From an uncultured Gammaproteobacteria bacterium (lineage in GTDB: Bacteria > Pseudomonadota > Gammaproteobacteria > GCA-001735895): a stretch of DNA of 64,000 bases. The notes beneath the pieces were generated by a model, which saw nothing but the letters and a program-made list of their open reading frames with translations, did not search any database and had not been told where the DNA came from. The stretch spans positions 42,485-106,484 of the forward strand of contig CAJXUC010000005.1 of assembly GCA_913061315.1 (NCBI GenBank). Reading direction: 5' to 3'. A program made the translations under genes and the position numbers. Shown piece after piece: positions 1-8,925 of the stretch; the first letter of the stretch is position 1, and each line of letters opens with the position of its first letter.

Positions 1-240
1 GATCCGCTTGTTGTAAATTCTTTCATTCACCAATGGTGTCGTTAGCGATATAAGCACAAATCCTAAAACTGTGCACATCACATGATGTTTTGCCTATTTT
101 ATTGCTTTTCTTTGAAGGCCACCATCACATTTCATAATGAGCCAACACACATCTATAAGACAATAGCCAGATACTGCCGCTTATTTATACCTTGGCTTGG
201 TAAAGATCATTAATTGTGTATGGTAATTAACTTTATACCC
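1..240. other. window edge, no gene seen
   Basis: No convincing reading frame, RNA gene or repeat was seen in this AT-rich stretch. It lies downstream of rpsT, beyond that gene's terminator. A gene starting left of the window cannot be excluded. Confidence 0.5.
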
Positions 241-271
241 AAAAAAAAGGCCAGAATAATTCTAGCCTTTT
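241..271 (-). terminator. rho-independent terminator of rpsT
   Basis: Read on the minus strand, AAGGCTAGAAT and ATTCTGGCCTT form an 11-bp stem with one G-T wobble, followed directly by a run of T (the A-run at 241-248 on the plus strand). It sits about 19 bases after the rpsT stop codon, as expected for an intrinsic terminator. Confidence 0.85.
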
Positions 272-289
272 AATGAACTATCTTTGCGT

Positions 290-550
290 CTAAAGCGCTT
301 TTATTTGAGCATTAAAACGACTCTTATGTCGCGCAGCTTTGTTCTTACTTATAATGCCATTACCAGCAGAGCTATCCAGTACAGGCACAACTTTTTTGAA
401 AGCAGCTTCTGCAGCTACTTTATCTGAAACTGCAATAGCAGCGACAGTCGCTTTGACGTGTGTACGCATCATTGAACGCTGACTTGCATTGCGCTGTCGA
501 CGTTGCTCTGCCTGACCTGCGCGTTTTTTAGCTGAAGGTGTATTCGCCAA
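290..550 (-). CDS. rpsT: 30S ribosomal protein S20
   Basis: This is ribosomal protein S20, a primary 16S rRNA-binding protein of the small subunit. The 86-residue product has the family's length and composition: N-terminal [10 protein letters not shown], a Lys/Arg-rich first helix ([16 protein letters not shown]) and the C-terminal motif [19 protein letters not shown]. It is a single-gene unit on the minus strand with its own terminator just downstream. In many gammaproteobacteria S20 represses its own translation; nothing here tests that. Confidence 0.98.
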   Translation of the reverse strand: MANTPSAKKRAGQAEQRRQRNASQRSMMRTHVKATVAAIAVSDKVAAEAAFKKVVPVLDSSAGNGIISKNKAARHKSRFNAQIKAL

Positions 551-752
551 GGGTAACTCCGGTATATGCCCATCATTATGGGATTATGAAAGTGGACTAT
601 AGAAAAAATAGGCACGCATTATCGTTATTGGATAGCGATGTGTCAACCAATAATGCCAGTCTACCTCTGATTAATATTAAATTACTTTTTTACAGACTGT
701 TAACGTGTCAAATATAAAAAATTGCAAACCAATCAAGAAGACTAACCAAGGC

Positions 753-1118
753 TTATTCTGAAGAAGAAGCGTCAATGACAAACAATTTACGCATATGCTC
801 ATGAATCACCCATTCGCCATTCCAGCCCTGCGGTAGCACCAACAAATCACCAGGGCCTATATCACGCGCATTGCCACCACCAGCATCACTCACAGTAGCG
901 CGACCCGATATTATGTGGCAGTACTCCCCAGCCGCAGTTCTATCCGCGGTAAAGCGCCCAACGGTACCCTCCCAAACTCCTATCTTGGTTGTCTCATCCG
1001 CAGAAGTCCAAAGCATTTTGCTAGCCTCAGTTTGGCCAGGTGTCAATGTCGTTGGCTTATCGGAAAATGAGCTGACGAGCGTAGTTGAAAGGTTTTCAAA
1101 TAGTTCTAAATTGATCAT
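753..1118 (-). CDS. small single-domain cupin (DUF861/EutQ-like)
   Basis: A 121-residue cupin-fold protein. The end of the barrel is clear: GEYCHIISGRATVSD followed by IGPGDLLVLPQGWNGEW, matching the two short cupin motifs of the Cupin_3 (DUF861) group. Its reaction is unknown; relatives occur near amine and organic-acid catabolic genes. I start at MINLELFENL because AAAGGAAG lies 4 bases before that ATG; an ATG-less extension of six codons upstream has no ribosome site. It is monocistronic. A second cupin of related type near 54 kb is broken. Confidence 0.75.
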   Translation of the reverse strand: MINLELFENLSTTLVSSFSDKPTTLTPGQTEASKMLWTSADETTKIGVWEGTVGRFTADRTAAGEYCHIISGRATVSDAGGGNARDIGPGDLLVLPQGWNGEWVIHEHMRKLFVIDASSSE

Positions 1119-1407
1119 ATTACTTCCTTTAGTCAAATAAAAAACTTAACCTCATAGACACCCAATCAAGCTGTAGATCTCTAGTTACAGTTAAAACTAA
1201 TTAGACAGAGCTTAAAATTATGAAACTCTATTCATTTATAATTCAAAAATATCATATTTAATTTTATTAAATTGACCAACCCAAACATTGAACAATCTTA
1301 AATTTCATCGCTGTAAAGCTGTTACTGTACTGGAGTACAGAATTAGAAAAAAAATCAAAATAATGGGTTAGTATGGTTTAAAAAACCCAATCAATGAGGG
1401 CATTACA

Positions 1408-1869
1408 TTAGTAGTTTTTTAATAACTTTTTTAACTTTGTATATTCACTGCAAGGAAGCCAACAAATGTCGTCTAATATTGCCAATTGCTGTTTGGCTTT
1501 ATCAATTTCTCCGGTTTCTAAATATAGCTCACCTAAATATTCGTTCGCACCCTTGTGTTTTGAGTTGATTGACAATGCACGTTGATAATGTTTCAAAGCC
1601 TCATCATAGTTTTTCAACTTCCTATTACTAAAACCCAGCAGGTTAGCAACATCTGCGTCATTTTGATCTTCCTCATTCAACTCTAAAATAGCTTGTTCAA
1701 ATTTCTTTTCCTTGATTAATAACCAAATGTTGTTAAGTGCAGATTCTCCATATCCACTGCCACCGCCGCTTCCACCACTACCACCGCCATCAGAAAATAC
1801 AATACTTGAAAAAAATAAGGATAAAACTAAAACGCTGCTTGATATAAAATTCAATTTTTTCATAGGCAT
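1408..1869 (-). CDS. secreted TPR-repeat protein with Gly/Ser linker
   Basis: A 153-residue exported protein. Residues 1-26 form a signal peptide (basic MKKLNF start, hydrophobic VLVLSLFFSSIVF, cleavage near FSD). A stretch of about 13 Gly and Ser residues follows (GGGSGGSGGGSGYG). The rest is tetratricopeptide repeats: NLLGFSNRKLKNYDEALKHY and GANEYLGELYLETGEIDKAK are typical TPR units. It probably works as a periplasmic protein-binding adaptor; partner unknown. The start could be the third codon (MKKLNF), since neither ATG has a good ribosome site. It is 73 bases from the next gene and not clearly part of an operon. Confidence 0.7.
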   Translation of the reverse strand: MPMKKLNFISSSVLVLSLFFSSIVFSDGGGSGGSGGGSGYGESALNNIWLLIKEKKFEQAILELNEEDQNDADVANLLGFSNRKLKNYDEALKHYQRALSINSKHKGANEYLGELYLETGEIDKAKQQLAILDDICWLPCSEYTKLKKLLKNY

Positions 1870-1941
1870 ATTTTTTCATTAAATTAATGTGGATTTACAA
1901 AATCGTTTTAGATCTTTTATCCCAATTTAATAGGGTCTTAA

Positions 1942-3249
1942 CTATAACAAACTATTTACGTTTCGTGAAACTGTAACTATTCCTCTTTCTGCACAGGCCT
2001 CATGATTTACTTCAATTTTATCTAGATCATACAGGTAGTTCACCATAATGCCCGCTGACTGCTGAATGGCTAAAGCAGAGGTATCTGCAGCCCAATTAAT
2101 TCGATCTAAAGACGATCCGTTGCCAATGTGAAAACGGGCAACGGGATCAAGGGGCAGGTTTTTATGCTGAACTGTTATTAGATAATGGGCCACTAGTGGC
2201 ATTAAAAGTTTCTTCGCTGCGGTGTTCTTTTCATCATCTTTGATCCAATTAGGTTGGTCAATAATTTTAAGCGCTGAAGTGCAACGATTCGCAACCCCCT
2301 CATCACTATTAAATCTTAACCAGCGCACAAAACCAGGTACTGGCGAGAGCGTCACAAACCGATTGAGTGACGGTAATTCCTGTGATAGCTCTCGAACAAC
2401 TTGTTTAATTAAAAAACTACCAAAAGTAACCCCCCGCAATCCATCCTGACAATTTGATATTGAATAAAAAACCGCAGTCGTGGGTTTTTCACCGTTATCA
2501 GGCTGACGATTTTCATCGAGTACCGCTGCAATAGATCCCGGTGTTTCCCGTGACAGCGCGACTTCAACAAAGATAAGCGGGTCTTCACCCAGTGCCGGAT
2601 GAAAGAACGCAAAGCATCGACGATCAGATGGGTTCACACGTCGACGTAAATCGTCCCAACCATTTATTTCGTGAACGGCTTCATATTCAATTATTTTTTC
2701 CAATAACAAAGCCGGTGTACTCCAGTCAATTCGACGCAGAACTAAAAAGCCACGATTAAACCAAGAACTAAACAGATGCCTTAAATCGTTATCAACTGTT
2801 TTTAGTTCAGGGGCTGCTTTAAGGTATTGAAATAACCCTTGTCGAAAACCAACCAATGAAGTCGTACCATTTGGCGCAAGATTCAAACGACGAAACAATT
2901 CCTGTCTTTGCGGCTCAACGGTTATAATTAATTGCTTTAGTGTCTCGGCATTTTGATCTTTAATGTAGGCCGTTGTTTTTTCAAGCACATCGGCAGGATC
3001 AGGTTGATAGCGCTTCGCTAGCTCGCGGTAAAATGCCAAACGGGATTCGTCGTCCAGTGAACGAAAACCCTCTAATAGCCGTTGTGCCCAAGCTACGCCC
3101 GATGCCTCACCTTTACGAGATAGCAAGGTGTCGCACCATTCAAGCAAGGTTTCGACATCCGGTTTTGCTCCAGTTCCGGGTGCAAATAAACTTAAGCTGC
3201 GCTCCGATAGGTTGGTAAACAACTCCTGTAACATGCTAAATCGGCTCAT
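1942..3249 (-). CDS. malonyl-CoA decarboxylase
   Basis: Predicted to decarboxylate malonyl-CoA to acetyl-CoA and CO2 in the cytoplasm. The 435-residue product has the family's two parts: an N-terminal helical domain (about 1-180) and a C-terminal acetyltransferase-fold domain. Recognisable MCD segments are HPALGEDPLIFVEVALS, FYSISNCQDGLRGVTFGSFL, FVTLSPVPGFVRWL and ARFHIGNGSSLDRINW. AGGAAG lies 7 bases before ATG and supports the start. No malonate transporter or malonyl-CoA ligase gene is adjacent, so it may balance malonyl-CoA pools or serve a distant malonate pathway. Confidence 0.93.
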   Translation of the reverse strand: MSRFSMLQELFTNLSERSLSLFAPGTGAKPDVETLLEWCDTLLSRKGEASGVAWAQRLLEGFRSLDDESRLAFYRELAKRYQPDPADVLEKTTAYIKDQNAETLKQLIITVEPQRQELFRRLNLAPNGTTSLVGFRQGLFQYLKAAPELKTVDNDLRHLFSSWFNRGFLVLRRIDWSTPALLLEKIIEYEAVHEINGWDDLRRRVNPSDRRCFAFFHPALGEDPLIFVEVALSRETPGSIAAVLDENRQPDNGEKPTTAVFYSISNCQDGLRGVTFGSFLIKQVVRELSQELPSLNRFVTLSPVPGFVRWLRFNSDEGVANRCTSALKIIDQPNWIKDDEKNTAAKKLLMPLVAHYLITVQHKNLPLDPVARFHIGNGSSLDRINWAADTSALAIQQSAGIMVNYLYDLDKIEVNHEACAERGIVTVSRNVNSLL

Positions 3250-3412
3250 TTTTTGGCTTCCTATTGGGCGTTAAGTCAGTTGATTGGCAGCGCATAAAAG
3301 CATGGATTATAAATTTGAGCAACGAGAATTTGTCTATAGAACATATACTCTATCAATTACCTGAATGACAGTATGTTTCGAACAATTAACCCTGAAATTG
3401 TTGCTGTAGGTA

Positions 3413-3727
3413 CTAACCAACATCAAGATAGATATTTCCATTTACTATTTTGACTGGATACGTTTTCAAATCAACACAGACTGGGGCACTTAACGCCTCG
3501 CCACTAGGGATGTCAAAACGACCCTGATGCAATGGACACTCAACAATCGTACCAATCACCATTCCAAATTCAAGGTGCTCATCTTCATGCGTACACATAC
3601 CGTCAGTCGCATAAAAACCCATTGTAGTATTATAAATACAAAAAGTTTTGTCAGCATAATCAAATCGAAGTAGATCTTCGTCGTTAATATCATTTGTTGC
3701 GCAGGCAAGAATCCAGGTATTAGTCAT
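3413..3727 (-). CDS. Rieske-type [2Fe-2S] ferredoxin
   Basis: A 104-residue stand-alone Rieske protein with both cluster-binding boxes, CTHEDEHL and CPLHQGRFD. It resembles the ferredoxin components of ring-hydroxylating oxygenases and MocE/NirD-like proteins, so it likely passes single electrons to an oxygenase. It lies 67 bases downstream of the class II aldolase on the same strand and may be cotranscribed with it. No oxygenase subunit is beside it; the msm oxygenase 10 kb away has its own ferredoxin. The partner is unknown. Confidence 0.85.
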   Translation of the reverse strand: MTNTWILACATNDINDEDLLRFDYADKTFCIYNTTMGFYATDGMCTHEDEHLEFGMVIGTIVECPLHQGRFDIPSGEALSAPVCVDLKTYPVKIVNGNIYLDVG

Positions 3728-3794
3728 TTAAATTCGTCCCAATATCAAACAGTATAGTCAGTAGGCCAATCTCGCTTAATGCTGTTGTTTGGAT

Positions 3795-4553
3795 CTATGT
3801 TTTGTAGGTTGGATCTTGAATGTCCAACATACGAATTAACGCGCTCCAAGAACGAGTAACGGCATCGTTTAGTTGATCAATATTGGGGACGTTATATCCA
3901 GCCAATACATCCATCGAACCTTGATCGGGATAAATTAATTCGGCATTAGTCGACATTACGTCGACTTGAACCTTACAGGCGATTTCTAATACATATAGAA
4001 AATAAAATGCCTCTGATACGGTTCGTCCCGCTGATAATAGTCCGTGGTTATGCATAATCATTAGCCACTTATCCGCCAAATCAGAACCTAGCTTGTCACA
4101 TTCTTCTGGATTGTCTTCGGCAACACCATATTTGTGGTAGCAAATTAAATCGCGAACTTCCCCGGCATGTTGGGTCAGTGGTAAAAAACCACCCTTCATG
4201 CAGGACACTGCCATTCCTGCACGAGTGTGGCTGTGCAAGACAACATTAATGTCGGGACGCACTTTGAGAACCGCAGAGTGAATTGCATGACCCGCATCAT
4301 TGAAGGGGTAGTTACCAGCAATCACGTTGCCGTCAAAATCAACTTTGATCAAATTACTTGCGGTAATTTCATGAAATAACAGTCCATAGGGGTTGATCAA
4401 ATATTGATTTGGGTGACCCGGAACGCGAGCACTTAAGTGAGTAAAGATCAAATCGGTCCAGCCGTATTTAACAAATAAACGATAACAGGCTGCAAGATCA
4501 CAGCGTAACTGCCACTCATCTTCAGAAATTGAGTTTATTTTATCAGTTGTCAT
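3795..4553 (-). CDS. class II aldolase/adducin family protein
   Basis: A 252-residue cytoplasmic protein of the FucA/AraD/adducin fold. The zinc-binding His pair is visible in VVLHSHTRAGMAVSC, and a third His in LMIMHNHGLLSAGRTVSEAF. The N-terminal FTHLSARVPGHPNQYLINP segment is typical of the family. Members include sugar-phosphate aldolases and epimerases as well as many uncharacterised proteins. This length and sequence match the broad group often linked to catabolic operons, so the substrate cannot be named. It precedes the small Rieske gene on the minus strand. Confidence 0.85.
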   Translation of the reverse strand: MTTDKINSISEDEWQLRCDLAACYRLFVKYGWTDLIFTHLSARVPGHPNQYLINPYGLLFHEITASNLIKVDFDGNVIAGNYPFNDAGHAIHSAVLKVRPDINVVLHSHTRAGMAVSCMKGGFLPLTQHAGEVRDLICYHKYGVAEDNPEECDKLGSDLADKWLMIMHNHGLLSAGRTVSEAFYFLYVLEIACKVQVDVMSTNAELIYPDQGSMDVLAGYNVPNIDQLNDAVTRSWSALIRMLDIQDPTYKT

Positions 4554-4898
4554 TTTTAGCTATTCCACTCCGATCAGTTATTTATAAGGAAGAAATCACG
4601 GACATTTTATATATTCTGCAACTTCTATTTAGTTATCTCACTTTAATAGCGCCCCTATTATTACATCACTTTTTTGAAAAAATCAAAAATTCATCTTAAT
4701 TTGTACGAATTTCGCCATGTCAGATCGCCCATAATCTTAACTCTTAAACAACCGTCAAGAGTCCAAAGCTAGACCTCCATAGGATCATTCTAATCATTAA
4801 AGTGTTATCTCTGTTCTGACTTGGATTTAAAAGCAGATCAACTATTATTTAATTATTACAGTGAGTAGCAACTGAATAAAAGGGACTGAGTGACTAAA
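4554..4898. other. 345-bp gap without a gene
   Basis: AT-rich DNA with no reading frame, RNA gene or strong inverted repeat that I could recognise. It should contain the promoter of the minus-strand aldolase-Rieske pair. Confidence 0.5.
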
Positions 4899-5510
4899 CT
4901 AACTTTCATTAATTGTTCTGAAAGTTAAATTAACTCTTGGAGAACTTATCTTTTTGGTCGGTGGCAGGCGATGCAGCCAGTGGGTTTGGGTCATACCCCT
5001 CATCACTAATAAACTACCATGCTGCAAAATCAACCCATGGGATTGTTTGGTTTTTTTGTGCTTGAATATAAACTGACGCTCTGCGCCCAGACTGACCGAA
5101 GCTATAGCTCCGTGTTTTTTCAACTGCTTTTCACTGTCACTATGCCAAGACATACCTTCATCACCGCTGTGATATAAATTAAGCAGGCAAGAGTTGTATG
5201 TTTCTCCACTGCAGGCTTCTACTCTATTTTTCAAATCTATTAGTTCATTTGTCCACGGCAGGGCTGAGCGAGTTATCTTTGAATAGGTATAATCAAATGA
5301 TTGACTCCCATACCAAGCCACCTTTCTTTTGGTTATCACCTTTTTATTAAAAATAATGATCTCATCGTTTTTCCATTCAATACTACAAAGTAAACACGAC
5401 AAATAATAATCAGCAACATCGGGGCTTAGAAAAATACCATGATAATTAGCCTCGCCACCCTCGGGAAGCAAATTAATGGGTGGGTCTAATAATTGAGAAA
5501 ATAAGTCCAT
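4899..5510 (-). CDS. AlkB-like Fe(II)/2-oxoglutarate dioxygenase
   Basis: A 203-residue member of the AlkB family, most like the ALKBH2/3-type single-domain proteins that remove alkyl lesions from nucleic acids using Fe(II), O2 and 2-oxoglutarate. The metal-binding HxD is in MSWHSDSEKQL, the distal His in THWLHRLPP, and the 2-oxoglutarate-binding Arg residues in SPRVNLTFR. NLYHSGDEGMSWHSD is the family signature. A damage-repair role is an inference; no ada or other repair gene is nearby, and no clear ribosome site precedes the ATG. Confidence 0.88.
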   Translation of the reverse strand: MDLFSQLLDPPINLLPEGGEANYHGIFLSPDVADYYLSCLLCSIEWKNDEIIIFNKKVITKRKVAWYGSQSFDYTYSKITRSALPWTNELIDLKNRVEACSGETYNSCLLNLYHSGDEGMSWHSDSEKQLKKHGAIASVSLGAERQFIFKHKKTKQSHGLILQHGSLLVMRGMTQTHWLHRLPPTKKISSPRVNLTFRTINES

Positions 5511-5833
5511 ATAGATTTGTCGTTTGTCTAGGTTATTTTAAAACACATTTTAGTGAATGAAATTGATCATTTGCACTCATTTCCAAGCTGAACGAACTTA
5601 ATTTTTTAGACGCGATCAGGGCTATTTTATTAGAGCACTTAGAAACTGAATGCCCAGTATTTGAACAGCGTAATGGTTTAAAATTTTCCAGCCGAATCTA
5701 AAATAAAAATAAAGCTACGCATGAAATTTGAATTAAACCGAGAATCGTATCGACACCAGCTACATTTAGATAAGGCTAAGTAATTAACAAAACTGAATCT
5801 TTTTAATCAGTAAAATTTCAATCGATGAAAAGA
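5511..5833. other. 323-bp gap with a possible gene remnant
   Basis: No complete gene. On the plus strand, 5554-5703 is an open stretch of about 49 codons with protein-like composition (it includes LDAIRAILLEHLETECPVF) but no ATG near its beginning. A separate 20-codon open frame starts at 5721. They may be remains of a decayed gene; I could not match them to a family. Confidence 0.3.
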
Positions 5834-6802
5834 TTAATTTTGGAGTTCAGTGGCAACCTTTGTACGATGACCACGTGGCGTGCTTCCAAACAACTTGTGA
5901 TAGCTATACGAAAAGTAAGATTGAGTTTCAAAGCCAGAAGCAATTGATATATCAATAACACTTCGATTGGTATTCAGTATTAACTGCTTAGCATGCGATA
6001 ACCGCAAAGCTAAATAAAACTGACTCGGCGTTCGGTTTCGATGTTTATGAAATAGACGTTCTATTTGACGTAGCGAGAGATTACATTTTTTTGCTATATT
6101 ATTGAGTGACAACGGCACTTCTATGTTGGCTTCCATTACATTAATCACATCGATTAATATTGGTGCATTCATAGCTAAATCTAACCTTCCAGCCATCTGT
6201 TGAGAATCGATACCACTGCGGATCCGGTCATGATGGTAGTACTGAGAAATTTTCTGAGCCAAACATCGACCATGCTGGTTTTCAATTAATTTCAGCATCA
6301 TGTCGAGCGTCGCTGTACCGCCTGAACAGGTAAAGCGTTTTTCATCTATTTCATAGAGTGTGAAGGTGACGTCTAACTGAGGATAGGCTTCTTTTAACAT
6401 AGGGATATTTTCCCAGTGAATTGTGCTGCGGCATTGATCGAGCAATCCAGCCCTAGCCAGAATAAAACCACCCCAACTCACAGTACCGAGATTAACGCCT
6501 TGTTTATCGAATTTCTTAAGCTGGTTGATTGTTGCGGTATCATCAAAGTGTTGGGCATCTTCCGATGCACAAATAATCAAAGTTTCTAGGTCCCTGGCAT
6601 CAGACAATGGCAACGTAGGGATTGAGATTCCAATATTAGACTCAACTGATGATCTATTGATGGAAAAAAATTGCCATTCGAACAAACAACTTTCAGATAA
6701 CCGGTTGGCTGTTCGCAACGTCTCGACAGCACAACTAAAAGGTATCATCGGATAACCGTCGAGCAATAAAATGCCGATTTTTTCAGTCTTTGTATCGATG
6801 AT
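5834..6802 (-). CDS. GlxA-family AraC-type transcriptional regulator
   Basis: A transcription factor with an N-terminal DJ-1/PfpI-like (GATase1) sensor domain (about 1-190) and a C-terminal AraC double helix-turn-helix (LSLRQIERLFHKHRNRTPSQF, then a second motif around GFETQSYFSYSYHK). Relatives regulate choline, carnitine and arginine catabolism. The family's first strand (IGILLLDGYPMIPFSCAVE) is fully present only if translation begins upstream of the TTG at 6766. The sole frame-compatible position with a ribosome site is an ATC at 6800-6802, 6 bases after GGAGG; an in-frame TAA lies further upstream. It follows the msm importer genes on the same strand and may control them. Confidence 0.8.
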   Translation of the reverse strand: MIDTKTEKIGILLLDGYPMIPFSCAVETLRTANRLSESCLFEWQFFSINRSSVESNIGISIPTLPLSDARDLETLIICASEDAQHFDDTATINQLKKFDKQGVNLGTVSWGGFILARAGLLDQCRSTIHWENIPMLKEAYPQLDVTFTLYEIDEKRFTCSGGTATLDMMLKLIENQHGRCLAQKISQYYHHDRIRSGIDSQQMAGRLDLAMNAPILIDVINVMEANIEVPLSLNNIAKKCNLSLRQIERLFHKHRNRTPSQFYLALRLSHAKQLILNTNRSVIDISIASGFETQSYFSYSYHKLFGSTPRGHRTKVATELQN

Positions 6803-6983
6803 TGATCCCCTCCAGTTTTAAGATTAATAATGGATTTGATTATCTAATATTTACAATTTAACGCCAAGTAGATCAGTTAAAACCCTACTCTTTTAAAATA
6901 GTAAAAATCAACTATGTATGGTCCCGAAGATTCCTTTACGAGACCTAACCCCATTTAAATAATAATTAACTTTTCAAAGGATA

Positions 6984-7184
6984 TTAACCTTTACCAAAAA
7001 GACCTGCAGCAATAAATAAGAAAATACTGACACTCATACAAACATAAGAAAATTTATTCATTGACTTAATAACGGGCTCAGATGCTTTTCCATTTTTCCG
7101 GCACCAGCTAACGATCATAGAAAAGACACCCCCAATAATGGCAAGTGTGATTACAGTTTCTCTACTTAATATTAAATCTACCAT
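6984..7184 (-). CDS. 66-aa protein with two membrane helices
   Basis: A small hydrophobic protein with two predicted transmembrane helices (about residues 10-27 and 46-62) separated by a basic, polar loop (CRKNGKASEPVIKSMNK). No family recognised. It begins 20 bases after the stop of the last importer ATPase gene on the same strand, so it is probably the final gene of the msm transport operon. An accessory role for the transporter is only a guess from position. Confidence 0.55.
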   Translation of the reverse strand: MVDLILSRETVITLAIIGGVFSMIVSWCRKNGKASEPVIKSMNKFSYVCMSVSIFLFIAAGLFGKG

Positions 7185-7204
7185 AATGATTGCTAAATGC
7201 CTTT

Positions 7205-8092
7205 TTATTCAGCCCGCTTCGAATAGGCCTCAAGAAAATCAGCCGCCGCTTTACTGCCACCAGAGAATGATTTCATAGCCTCTTCGTGCAACAAGGTCAT
7301 GACCTCTTTCTTAATGTCATTAGCCCGTTGGTTAGCAAAAATATCCTCAATCTTTCTCGGTCTGGGTATATCAATTTCAATTACGTGCCGAGCTTGAGTC
7401 GGTAAGTTAGTCATAATAATCAGCCGGTCGGCAAGAAAAATTGCTTCGTCAATGTCAGTGGTTATGAAAAAATTCGTATTACGATCTTCTTCATAAAGAT
7501 TAGCATAGTATTCCCACATCAATTCTTTGGACATGTTATCAAGACCTCTGAAAGGTTCATCCAATATCATAATTTCTGGCTTATTAATCATAGCGCGAGC
7601 TAGTTCAGCGCGTCTTTGCATACCACCAGAAAGCTGTGCGGGGTACTTATCTCTAAAGGCTTCCAAACCCACCTTAGTCAGTAAGAAATCAGCCAGTTCA
7701 GTTACCTCTTTACCGGTTTCGCCACGAGCTCTGGGACCATACATAATGTTGTCATAGGTCGTCATCCATGGAAACAATGCAGACTCTTGGAACAACACCA
7801 GTCGGTCTTTACCTGGTCCCGTTATAGGCTTACCGTTCATCGTTATTTCACCACTAGTGGGTGTTTCGAAGCCAGCAATTAATTGAATTAATGTACTTTT
7901 CCCGCAACCCGAAGGCCCTATCATTACAGTAAGTTTATTACTTTCTATAGTAAACGAGCAATCCTTAATGACTTCTTTAGCAAAAGGACCACCACCATAA
8001 ACTTTGCTCACATTGTTAACGACTATTTCGCTACTATTCTGCGATCTAAGTTCAACTTTTGGCTTTGCAGTTTCCAAATTCATAGTACTCAT
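7205..8092 (-). CDS. ABC importer ATPase, NrtD/TauB family (subunit 1)
   Basis: ATP-binding subunit of the presumed methanesulfonate importer. Walker A is GPSGCGKST, the Q-loop VLFQESALFPW, the signature LSGGMQRRAELARA and Walker B IMILDEPFRGLD. The H-loop is unusual: FFITTDIDEA has Thr where His is expected. The other ATPase of this cluster has a normal H-loop but a degenerate signature, so the pair would form one good and one poor ATP site. I start at ATG 8092 (MSTMNLE); the TTG two codons upstream is less likely. It follows the permease gene after 6 bases. Confidence 0.85.
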   Translation of the reverse strand: MSTMNLETAKPKVELRSQNSSEIVVNNVSKVYGGGPFAKEVIKDCSFTIESNKLTVMIGPSGCGKSTLIQLIAGFETPTSGEITMNGKPITGPGKDRLVLFQESALFPWMTTYDNIMYGPRARGETGKEVTELADFLLTKVGLEAFRDKYPAQLSGGMQRRAELARAMINKPEIMILDEPFRGLDNMSKELMWEYYANLYEEDRNTNFFITTDIDEAIFLADRLIIMTNLPTQARHVIEIDIPRPRKIEDIFANQRANDIKKEVMTLLHEEAMKSFSGGSKAAADFLEAYSKRAE

Positions 8093-8098
8093 ATCCAA

Positions 8099-8920
8099 TT
8101 ACCTTGTTTTTAGCCAAGGTGTTAAAAAGCCACCGAGATTACGTAACATTTCACTACTAAAATAGCCGGCAATACCGATGCTAATCATGCCAACAACAAT
8201 CTGTTCATACGACCCACCTACATAGGAGTTCCAAATAAAGAACCCAAGGCCACCACCTGCACCACCTGAACCGCCACCACCTGAAATCATTTCAGCTGCG
8301 ACCACTACTTCCCAAGTTATTCCCATTCCTACTGCAGATCCAACCACAATTGAGGGTAAGGTAGCAGGTAGTACAACGCGTCTAAAAATGTCCCATTGTG
8401 AGGCACCCATTGATTGCGCCGCTTGAAGGTATTGCTTATTGATCGATTTAGCACCACCCAGTACGTTGATAACAATGGTGTAGAAAGCACCTAAGAAGGT
8501 AACAAAAGCAATTGACAACTCAGCAGTCGGCCAAAAGATGATAGAGGCCGGTACCCAGGCGAGAGGTGGTATGGGTCTTAAAATTTCAAATGTTGGAAAA
8601 GCGGTGTCGTGAAAAGTACGATTCACTGCCATAAACAGGCCAAAAGGAATCCCCAGAATCATGGCAGCAAAAAATCCACCCAAGACTCGCATAAAACTCA
8701 TTTGCCAACTCATCCAATAACTTGGGTCGCCTATTAGACCGCCCCAACTTTCAAATACCGCCGTTGGTGCTGGTATTAAGCCAATCCAAGGAACACGGTA
8801 CCCGTACCATGATTCAAAACGCGCACCTACTTCCCAAATTATTAGAAATATACTAATGGCAATAACGCCACGGAAAAAGGCTCTACTTAAAATTTTATCT
8901 TTTAATTTAGTTATATTCAT
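8099..8920 (-). CDS. ABC importer permease, NrtB/TauC family (subunit 1)
   Basis: Inner-membrane permease of 273 residues with about six helices and the BPD-type EAA loop (YLQAAQSMGASQWDIFRRVVLP) that docks to the ATPase. The segment PIPPLAWVPASIIFWP is typical of the nitrate/sulfonate/bicarbonate group. A Gly-rich loop (GGGGSGGAGGG) lies between helices near residue 215. GGAGGGG lies 8 bases before the ATG and overlaps the stop codon of the upstream ATPase gene, indicating translational coupling. It pairs with the second permease to form a heterodimeric channel. Confidence 0.87.
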   Translation of the reverse strand: MNITKLKDKILSRAFFRGVIAISIFLIIWEVGARFESWYGYRVPWIGLIPAPTAVFESWGGLIGDPSYWMSWQMSFMRVLGGFFAAMILGIPFGLFMAVNRTFHDTAFPTFEILRPIPPLAWVPASIIFWPTAELSIAFVTFLGAFYTIVINVLGGAKSINKQYLQAAQSMGASQWDIFRRVVLPATLPSIVVGSAVGMGITWEVVVAAEMISGGGGSGGAGGGLGFFIWNSYVGGSYEQIVVGMISIGIAGYFSSEMLRNLGGFLTPWLKTR

Positions 8921-8925
8921 TTTTA

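Noticed and set aside
753..1140. Plus-strand open frame at 871-1140
   Set aside because: It lies inside the cupin gene on the opposite strand and shows no family features or ribosome site.
3413..3727. Ferredoxin of the msm oxygenase
   Set aside because: msmC lies inside the msm operon itself; this Rieske protein is 10 kb away beside an aldolase gene.
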